NCBI GenBank assembly: GCA_009773075.1
Contig: WOUX01000065.1
Location: forward strand, 1 to 6,167
DNA length: 6,167 nt
Direction: 5' to 3'
Source of the DNA: a bacterium
GTDB lineage: Bacteria > Desulfobacterota > UBA8473
Numbering within the stretch: the first letter of the stretch is position 1; each line of letters starts with the position of its first letter. The position numbers and the translations under genes were made by a program. The notes under the pieces were generated by a model, which saw nothing but the letters and a program-made list of their open reading frames with translations, was not told where the DNA came from and searched no databases. Positions 1 through 4,628 of the stretch are shown here, in pieces.

Positions 1-1415
1 TAGCCCTTCTTATCATTGGCAAACCTCACTGCTGACTTTGCTACAATCCTTCCCTGTACATGAGAGCCACTTGAGAACTTATGGGCACATGCCCCTACCC
101 CGCAACCTGCTGTGAATAGACCCATAACAGTGGTCATACAGTTATACTGGGCAGGGAAGTCTGCTTTATATTCTGCTGGCATAAGGTCTTCAGCGCCACA
201 GACCCAAGAACCAACAGAGGAGGCATGTGAACCTATGAAGACAGAATCTGACAACTGAAGCTCCATCGGTTTTTCCATGGGGTCAATATTATGGGCAGCC
301 CAGTTTGTGGCACCTGCGATTGTCATGTCGAGGAAGTCCTCCCATGCCTCAGCCTCATACTCTTTTATCTTCTTCTTCAGCTCCTTTGGATCTGTTATCT
401 CCTTCTGATACCTTTCTACCACCCTCTGTGTGTGCATGAGAAACGGTGTTTTGCCTTCCTTCGCGCAGAGTATCATATCATAATTTCTCACAGGAGTTGG
501 CACGGGCTTCGCATTTGAATAGGGTGCCCACTTGTCTGTCTCGGACTTATACGCATCCACATATGGCTCGTCATAGGCATTTGTTGCAGGTGTCTTGAAG
601 AGCAGGAAGAATGTGCCAACAGGACCATAGGAGTCTTTGAACCTTGGTGGGACAAAGGTCACATCCATCTGAGTAAGCTCACCCCCAGCCTGGAGAGTGA
701 GGGCATAAGTCGTTCCTGCTAAAAATGGCGGCATCCAGGACCTCCCAAAGCCTTCACCCTGAGACCTTGGCCTGAATACATGGACTGCACCACCCATCAG
801 AGCGATAGTTGCCTTAGCCTTAAACACATAGATCTTTTCTTCCCTGACGCTAAAACCAATTGCACCACAGACTCTGTCGGGTTCTTTATCATCCTTGAGT
901 AGATGCGTAATCATAACCCTTTCAATTATCTGGCCTTTATCACCAAGGGTGGCCATGGCGTTCTTTGCAGCCTCTGCCACGATAACCTTGTAACTCTCGC
1001 CGGATATCATTACCTGCCATTCACCTGATTTTCGATAGTTTCCTGCCTCATCCTTCCATATAGGAAGGCCCCATTTATCGAAATGTCTTACAGTTGAATC
1101 CACATGTCTTGCAACATCAAAAACCAGGTCCTGTCTTGCCAGCCCACACTGATCATTTGTCACATACTCAGCAAATCTTTCAGGCATACGAGGATTTGAT
1201 GTTACTTTTCCGTCCATTCCCATATAGGTATTAATGGCAGAAAGTCCCATCGCAACAGGGCCACTTCTGTCAATGGCAGCCTTATCCACGAGTGTCACTT
1301 TTAATCCCAGTGGCTTTGCCCAGTATGCAGCCTCTACTGCAGCACCACAGCCGGACATCCCTCCACCGAGTATCAATACATCAGTTTCTACAACTTCCGT
1401 TGCAAACTCTCTCAT
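1..1415 (-). CDS. aprA: Adenylylsulfate (APS) reductase alpha subunit, 3' end cut by the window edge
   Basis: This is the FAD-containing catalytic subunit of dissimilatory APS reductase, which in the cytoplasm interconverts APS with sulfite and AMP. Reading the minus strand gives 471 residues without a stop, so only the C-terminal part (family length is roughly 620-660) lies outside the window. A dinucleotide-binding motif GGGMSG is at residues 17-22. Family signatures follow: RSGPVAMGLSAINTY (50-64), SGES (138-141), FRPRSQGEGFGRSW (214-227), RFKDSYGPVG (258-267), IGSH (394-397) and HKFSSGSH (445-452). W227 and R258 have the same 31-residue spacing as the substrate-binding Trp234 and Arg265 that I recall for the Archaeoglobus enzyme; E140 and H397 look like its Glu141 and His398. 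The start is the ATG at 1415, preceded by a strong GGAGGAG ribosome site and 20 bases after aprB, as expected for a co-translated pair. The segment after W227 (MPPFLAGT) departs from the usual YPVWNAGS type. Identity is secure; the direction of the reaction in vivo is inferred. Confidence 0.97.
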   Translation of the reverse strand, partial: MREFATEVVETDVLILGGGMSGCGAAVEAAYWAKPLGLKVTLVDKAAIDRSGPVAMGLSAINTYMGMDGKVTSNPRMPERFAEYVTNDQCGLARQDLVFDVARHVDSTVRHFDKWGLPIWKDEAGNYRKSGEWQVMISGESYKVIVAEAAKNAMATLGDKGQIIERVMITHLLKDDKEPDRVCGAIGFSVREEKIYVFKAKATIALMGGAVHVFRPRSQGEGFGRSWMPPFLAGTTYALTLQAGGELTQMDVTFVPPRFKDSYGPVGTFFLLFKTPATNAYDEPYVDAYKSETDKWAPYSNAKPVPTPVRNYDMILCAKEGKTPFLMHTQRVVERYQKEITDPKELKKKIKEYEAEAWEDFLDMTIAGATNWAAHNIDPMEKPMELQLSDSVFIGSHASSVGSWVCGAEDLMPAEYKADFPAQYNCMTTVMGLFTAGCGVGACAHKFSSGSHVQGRIVAKSAVRFANDKKG

Positions 1416-1435
1416 AGTTACTCCTCCTTTCCTAT

Positions 1436-1879
1436 TTATTTCTTTGTTGGAAGTGCTGTTACTCCCATTATGTCAGGTTCTCCAAGGAGCATAAGATTGT
1501 TTATATCTGCTGCATTTGCCTCTGGAAATCCCTCGAATGGCGCTATTGAACCCTCTGTTGTTGTTCTTATTGGATACTTAAACCTCTTTATTCTTCCGTC
1601 CCTGAATGTGATTGTCCACATGATGTCTTCTGTTCCTCTCAGGGGGGTTGATGCGGCACCAAGGGGCATAAAGTCTGCATATCCTCTTACATCCATAGCC
1701 TGCTGTGGACATATCTTTACACAACAGTAACACTCCCAACAGTATGTAGGCTCCTGGTTGTATGCCTTCATCTTCTCCTTGTCCAAGACCATCAAGTCGT
1801 TCGGGCATATATGCATACAGGCCGTCTTATCCTGCCCTTTACAGCCGTCACATTTTTCCGTAATGACATAACTTGGCAT
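1436..1879 (-). CDS. aprB: Adenylylsulfate (APS) reductase beta subunit (two [4Fe-4S] ferredoxin)
   Basis: AprB passes electrons to the FAD of AprA through two [4Fe-4S] clusters. The 147-residue product is full length for the family (about 145-170). Cluster cysteines are C10, C13, C21 and C25 in the N-terminal half and C47, C50, C53 and C57 in the second motif; an extra cysteine, C52, sits directly before C53. The family segments KCDGCKGQDKTAC (9-21), CWECYCCVKICPQQA (47-61) and the later RGTEDIMWTITFR and RFKYPIRTT stretches are plain. The C-terminal part after about residue 70 is the beta-sheet and tail region that in known structures wraps around AprA. The ATG at 1879 is preceded by AAGGAGGT at 1886-1893 with 6 bases between, so the start is firm. 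The gene sits directly upstream of aprA. Its natural electron donor complex, QmoABC, is not in the window. Confidence 0.97.
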   Translation of the reverse strand: MPSYVITEKCDGCKGQDKTACMHICPNDLMVLDKEKMKAYNQEPTYCWECYCCVKICPQQAMDVRGYADFMPLGAASTPLRGTEDIMWTITFRDGRIKRFKYPIRTTTEGSIAPFEGFPEANAADINNLMLLGEPDIMGVTALPTKK

Positions 1880-1885
1880 AATTTT

Positions 1886-1893
1886 ACCTCCTT
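1886..1893 (-). promoter_or_regulatory. Ribosome binding site of aprB
   Basis: The minus strand reads AAGGAGGT, a near perfect match to the 16S rRNA 3' end, 6 bases before the aprB ATG. It fixes the start and predicts strong translation, in keeping with the high abundance of APS reductase in sulfate reducers. Confidence 0.85.
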
Positions 1894-1925
1894 ACATAGT
1901 TTAAATTTCTAAAGATTCGTTGTTA

Positions 1926-1954
1926 ATACTAAGCCTCTTTCTACTTACAGTCAC
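1926..1954 (-). promoter_or_regulatory. Possible weak sigma70-type promoter for aprBA
   Basis: On the minus strand a GTGACT hexamer (1954-1949) lies 17 bases from TAGTAT (1931-1926), about 47 bases upstream of the aprB start. Each hexamer matches its consensus at four of six positions and the spacing is ideal. An 8-base palindrome, AGATATCT (1955-1962), abuts the upstream hexamer and could be a regulator half-site or chance. This is a suggestion from position and spacing only; AT-rich spacers often give such matches. Confidence 0.22.
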
Positions 1955-2080
1955 AGATATCTCCCTCTACCACCTCCCTCCATTGTCCCCGCATCTTAAA
2001 TGTTCAATCCTCAGATCTTTATTTATTAGCCTTTCGTGCCTTCAGTACAGTAAATATCCTCAATGGAATAAAAACTGGCT

Positions 2081-2272
2081 TTAATCCTCCTCCACGGTCA
2101 CTGCCCCGGTTTCACATACTTCCATACAGCTTTCACAACCCAGGCATTCATCCTGGTTGACTGGATTTGATTTGCCATCTTCGCCCATCTCAAAGACATC
2201 CACGGGACAATTCTCTATACAAGCACCGTCTCCGTCACACTTACTCTTATCAACTTTTACCACGTACCCCAT
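2081..2272 (-). CDS. Small dicluster ferredoxin with a Cys-to-Asp change in cluster I
   Basis: This is a soluble, acidic 63-residue ferredoxin with two cluster motifs. The second is complete: C43, C46, C49 and C53. The first reads CDGDGACIENCP: C12, C18 and C22-Pro are present, but the second ligand position is D15. The same replacement is known in Pyrococcus furiosus ferredoxin and Desulfovibrio africanus ferredoxin III, where the site holds an Asp-ligated [4Fe-4S] that readily converts to [3Fe-4S]. I infer one labile cluster and one ordinary [4Fe-4S]. C53 is followed by Glu rather than the usual Pro. The chosen start is the ATG at 2272, because the in-frame GTG at 2284 lies inside the ribosome site GAGGGGGTGAT (2290-2280). 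The gene follows dsrP by 41 bases and precedes aprB by 201, so it probably belongs to the dsr transcript. It may carry electrons for sulfite or APS reduction, but its partner is unknown. Confidence 0.92.
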   Translation of the reverse strand: MGYVVKVDKSKCDGDGACIENCPVDVFEMGEDGKSNPVNQDECLGCESCMEVCETGAVTVEED

Positions 2273-2279
2273 AGTTTGT

Positions 2280-2290
2280 ATCACCCCCTC
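2280..2290 (-). promoter_or_regulatory. Ribosome binding site that decides the ferredoxin start
   Basis: The minus strand reads GAGGGGGTGAT, with an extended match to the anti-Shine-Dalgarno sequence, 7 bases before the ATG at 2272. The in-frame GTG at 2284 is part of this site and is therefore not the likely start. Confidence 0.8.
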
Positions 2291-2313
2291 TTCTGTAATC
2301 TATTATTTACAAT

Positions 2314-3471
2314 CTATGCCTCTATCTCTTCCTTAACCGTTACGGCTATCTTGTAAAGAACCACAAGTATCAGAAACCCCATTGCCCAAACCCCCAGGGT
2401 AATCAATATCTCAGGGATTGTTGGTGAATATTCAAATACCCTACCTAAAGGCGATGGGATAAATCCAGTTACAACCAGGGCAAACCCCTTCTCTATCCAC
2501 AGGGAAACGAACACTATCACACATGCCAATGCCAAAATACCCTCTCGCCTGCGTGTAATGGGATTAACCAAAAGGATAAGAGAAAGCACCGCTAGTGATA
2601 CAGAAGTCCACATCCAGGGGACCAGTTTTCCATGCCCCTCCAGACCTGCAAATATATACTCGAAGTGATGCATGTGCTCTGGTATCTGACTGTAAAAAAC
2701 AGTAAAGATTTCAAGGAGTATAAAAAACACATTAGTTGCCATGGCATAGGCAACGATCTTCCCAAGATTTTGAATGGCTTCCTTTCCCGGATCGAACTTT
2801 GTAAACCTTCTTATGATCAGACTCAATAAGATTAGGAGGGCAGGCCCCCCAGCAAACGCCGAGGCCAGAAAACGGGGTGCCATAATAGCCGTAAGCCAGA
2901 AGCCCCTTCCAGGAAGACCGGCGTAAATGAAGGCTGTTACTGTGTGAATACTTACTGCCCAGGGTATGGAAATGTATATCAAAGGTTTTACCCAGGCAGG
3001 CGGTGGTACCGACTTTCGTTCAGAAGCCAGGACATTCCAGCCGATAAGAATATTGAGAAGGAGGTAACCGTTCAGGACAATCATATCCCAGAAGAGGATC
3101 GAATTAGGGGTTGGATACAGTACTATGTTAAGTGCCCTGGTCGGTTGACCGAGATCTGCAATAATAAATACCAGACACATAATAACGGAAGCTACAGCCA
3201 CAAATTCCCCCAGGATCGTAATCCTTCCGAATGCCTTGTAGTTATGCAGATAGTAAGGCAGGACCACCATAACCGCCGAAGCTGCAACACCCACAAGGAA
3301 TGTAAACTGGGCGATGTAAAGCCCCCATGAAACATCCCTGCTCATACCTGTTATCCCTAAGCCGTAATTCCACTGCTGGAGATAGAAAATCGCACCTACC
3401 CCCATAATAGCAAGCAGACCGATTACTAACCCCCAGTACTTTTTACTTCCAATCAAAGCCTTTTCAAACAT
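2314..3471 (-). CDS. dsrP: DsrP, NrfD/PsrC-family membrane subunit of the DsrMKJOP complex
   Basis: DsrP is the integral membrane quinone-interacting subunit that works with the periplasmic DsrO and DsrJ. The 385-residue product is full length and strongly hydrophobic, with about ten predicted helices, roughly at residues 13-31, 49-75, 85-106, 125-146, 163-185, 190-219, 237-260, 284-303, 311-336 and 353-377. Family segments include NYGLGITGMSRDVSWGLYIA (35-54), PYYLHNYKAFG (72-82), IADLGQP (104-110) and LYPTPNSILFWDM (118-130), the last typical of DsrP and related NrfD-like proteins. H176 lies in a membrane segment; H266, H268, H269 and H280 fall in a loop between helices. The start at 3471 is the usual N-terminus for the family, but the AGGAG before it is only 2 bases away and overlaps the dsrO stop region, suggesting translation coupled to dsrO. 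The stop is TAG at 2314-2316. Confidence 0.96.
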   Translation of the reverse strand: MFEKALIGSKKYWGLVIGLLAIMGVGAIFYLQQWNYGLGITGMSRDVSWGLYIAQFTFLVGVAASAVMVVLPYYLHNYKAFGRITILGEFVAVASVIMCLVFIIADLGQPTRALNIVLYPTPNSILFWDMIVLNGYLLLNILIGWNVLASERKSVPPPAWVKPLIYISIPWAVSIHTVTAFIYAGLPGRGFWLTAIMAPRFLASAFAGGPALLILLSLIIRRFTKFDPGKEAIQNLGKIVAYAMATNVFFILLEIFTVFYSQIPEHMHHFEYIFAGLEGHGKLVPWMWTSVSLAVLSLILLVNPITRRREGILALACVIVFVSLWIEKGFALVVTGFIPSPLGRVFEYSPTIPEILITLGVWAMGFLILVVLYKIAVTVKEEIEA

Positions 3472-3477
3472 AACTCC

Positions 3478-4245
3478 TCACACTATATAATAGATTTGAG
3501 GCCCTGTACCAAGGCCGGGTTTACGTCGAATGGTGTAATTGGAGCGAAGAATTCCCCTTATCTCCGAATTGGGCTCTTCCACGTTGCCAAAAGCCAATGC
3601 CTTGTTCTTGCATGATTCAACACACGCAGGGATAAGACCTTTGGCAAGCCTTTCCTCACAGAAATTGCATTTTTCCACAACCCCCTTGGTCCTCGTTGGG
3701 AAGTTCGGATTAATCTTTTTGATAAAAGGCCTTGGGTCTCTCCAATTAAAACTCCTTGATCCATAGGGACACGCAGCCATACAGAATCTGCATCCAATAC
3801 AACGATGATAGTCCATCATGACGATTCCATCTTCTCTTTTAAATGTAGCCTTCGTGGGGCATACTCTTACACAAGAGGGGTTATCACAGTGATTACAGAG
3901 CAGAATAGCGGGGCTTCCCTTCATCCCACCTCCGATGAATCGGTGTTCCTGGTCTGGAAATGCCTTCTCGTAAGATTCAGTCCAGATCCATTTGATCTCA
4001 TCCTTTGGATTGGCAATGTCCGGGACGTTGTGAACTCCATGGCAGGCATTGATGCAATCTGTACATCCCTCCTTACAATTCTTCAGGTTCACAACCATAG
4101 CCAATCTTTTTTCTACCAAGACCCTTTTTTTAGCCGAAGCCTCCGCCAGCTTGACTTTTGAAACCACATCGATAACGGGTTTAACCGCAACCCCCAATAT
4201 GCCTAACCCACCTATCTTTAAGAATCCTCTTCTGTCGATTTTCAT
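3478..4245 (-). CDS. dsrO: DsrO, Tat-exported periplasmic iron-sulfur subunit of DsrMKJOP
   Basis: DsrO is a periplasmic ferredoxin-like protein of the NrfC/HybA type that carries electrons between DsrJ and the quinone-linked DsrP. The 255-residue product begins with MKIDRRGFLKIGG: the twin-arginine motif at residues 5-10 followed by a hydrophobic stretch (about 11-28) is a Tat signal. Sixteen cysteines form four sets: C57/61/64/68, C117/120/125/129, C149/152/155/159 and C193/196/208/212, enough for four cubane clusters, probably cross-ligated between sets. The ATG at 4245 is preferred over an in-frame upstream codon at 4281, because it puts the Tat motif near the N-terminus, overlaps the dsrJ stop as ATGA, and has GGAGGGG 8 bases upstream. 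dsrP follows after 6 bases. Confidence 0.96.
   Translation of the reverse strand: MKIDRRGFLKIGGLGILGVAVKPVIDVVSKVKLAEASAKKRVLVEKRLAMVVNLKNCKEGCTDCINACHGVHNVPDIANPKDEIKWIWTESYEKAFPDQEHRFIGGGMKGSPAILLCNHCDNPSCVRVCPTKATFKREDGIVMMDYHRCIGCRFCMAACPYGSRSFNWRDPRPFIKKINPNFPTRTKGVVEKCNFCEERLAKGLIPACVESCKNKALAFGNVEEPNSEIRGILRSNYTIRRKPGLGTGPQIYYIV
4242..4245 (-). other. ATGA stop/start overlap of dsrJ and dsrO
   Basis: The dsrJ TGA (4244-4242) and the dsrO ATG (4245-4243) share bases in an ATGA junction, a common sign of translational coupling and of similar subunit output. Confidence 0.85.
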
Positions 4246-4628
4246 AACTTGTTCCCCTCCGGCACGACATGGCAATTCCAACAGGTAGGTGTCACTTCAA
4301 CATAATTGTGACACTTGTCGCAAAAATCAGCCTTATTTGAATGGCATTTCAAGCATGTATTGGAAAGACTCATATCATATTTCTTTCCATCAAGAGCTGT
4401 GTAAGTCCTTTTATCCTCACGGACAACGGAATTTCGCCAGTCGTTTAACAGCTGCATGTGTTTAGCCCTCATATATTTCGTGGATTCTACACACTGCTTC
4501 TCCTCACTAACAATCTTAAGTTCAGGTGCATATGCAGCTTTCCCACCAACTACATTATACCAGATAGGAAAAGTTATCAGGCAGAGGAAGATTATTAGTC
4601 CGGCTATGATGATAATTCTGTTATTCAT
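4242..4628 (-). CDS. dsrJ: DsrJ, membrane-anchored triheme cytochrome c of DsrMKJOP
   Basis: DsrJ is the periplasmic triheme cytochrome c of the complex. The 128-residue product has an N-terminal hydrophobic helix (about 4-24) with no clear cleavage site, so it is probably a retained anchor as in other DsrJ proteins. Three CXXCH heme motifs are seen: CLKCH (92-96), CDKCH (103-107) and CWNCH (116-120). C46, upstream of the motifs, matches the position of the cysteine reported as an axial heme ligand (His/Cys coordination) in Allochromatium vinosum DsrJ. H57 and M49, M53 and M58 lie nearby and are candidates for other axial ligands. The ATG at 4628 overlaps the dsrK stop by 8 bases and is preceded by AAGGAGG (4644-4638) with 9 bases between. 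The exact chemistry at the Cys-ligated heme is not settled in the literature I know. Confidence 0.96.
   Translation of the reverse strand: MNNRIIIIAGLIIFLCLITFPIWYNVVGGKAAYAPELKIVSEEKQCVESTKYMRAKHMQLLNDWRNSVVREDKRTYTALDGKKYDMSLSNTCLKCHSNKADFCDKCHNYVEVTPTCWNCHVVPEGNKL
4254..4260 (-). promoter_or_regulatory. Ribosome binding site that decides the dsrO start
   Basis: GGAGGGG on the minus strand, lying inside the end of dsrJ, is 8 bases from the ATG at 4245. It supports the shorter DsrO with the twin-arginine motif at residues 5-6. Confidence 0.75.

Larger units (their letters stand above)
1880..2080. other. Intergenic gap between the ferredoxin gene and aprB
   Basis: This is the largest non-coding stretch in the window, about 200 bases, set between a tightly packed dsr unit and aprBA. 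On the minus strand it includes a purine-rich tract (about 1965-1991) and a short AT-rich leader before aprB. I found no GC-rich stem followed by a T-run that would mark an intrinsic terminator after the ferredoxin, and no tRNA or recognisable riboswitch. The only open frame is a 17-codon one (1994-1941) without a ribosome site. The gap could hold a separate aprBA promoter, or be an untranslated spacer of one long transcript. Confidence 0.6.

Noticed and set aside
1234..1730. Two plus-strand open frames (1234-1494 and 1470-1730) over aprA and aprB
   Set aside because: Both are shadows of the APS reductase genes, which match their families along their whole visible length.
1941..1994. Minus-strand 17-codon frame in the fdx-aprB gap, containing CDC near its end
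   Set aside because: It is very short, lacks a properly spaced ribosome site, and could easily occur by chance.
1880..2080. Intrinsic terminator after the ferredoxin gene
   Set aside because: A-rich and T-rich tracts occur, but I could find no GC-rich inverted repeat next to them.
2273..2284. GTG start for the ferredoxin at 2284
   Set aside because: The GTG is part of the GAGGGGGTGAT ribosome site that serves the ATG at 2272.
2944..3330. Plus-strand open frame of 128 codons inside dsrP
   Set aside because: It lies wholly antisense to a clear, full-length DsrP and its translation has no family-like pattern.
4246..4281. Longer DsrO starting at 4281
   Set aside because: It would put 12 extra residues before the Tat motif and lose the ATGA junction and the well-placed ribosome site.
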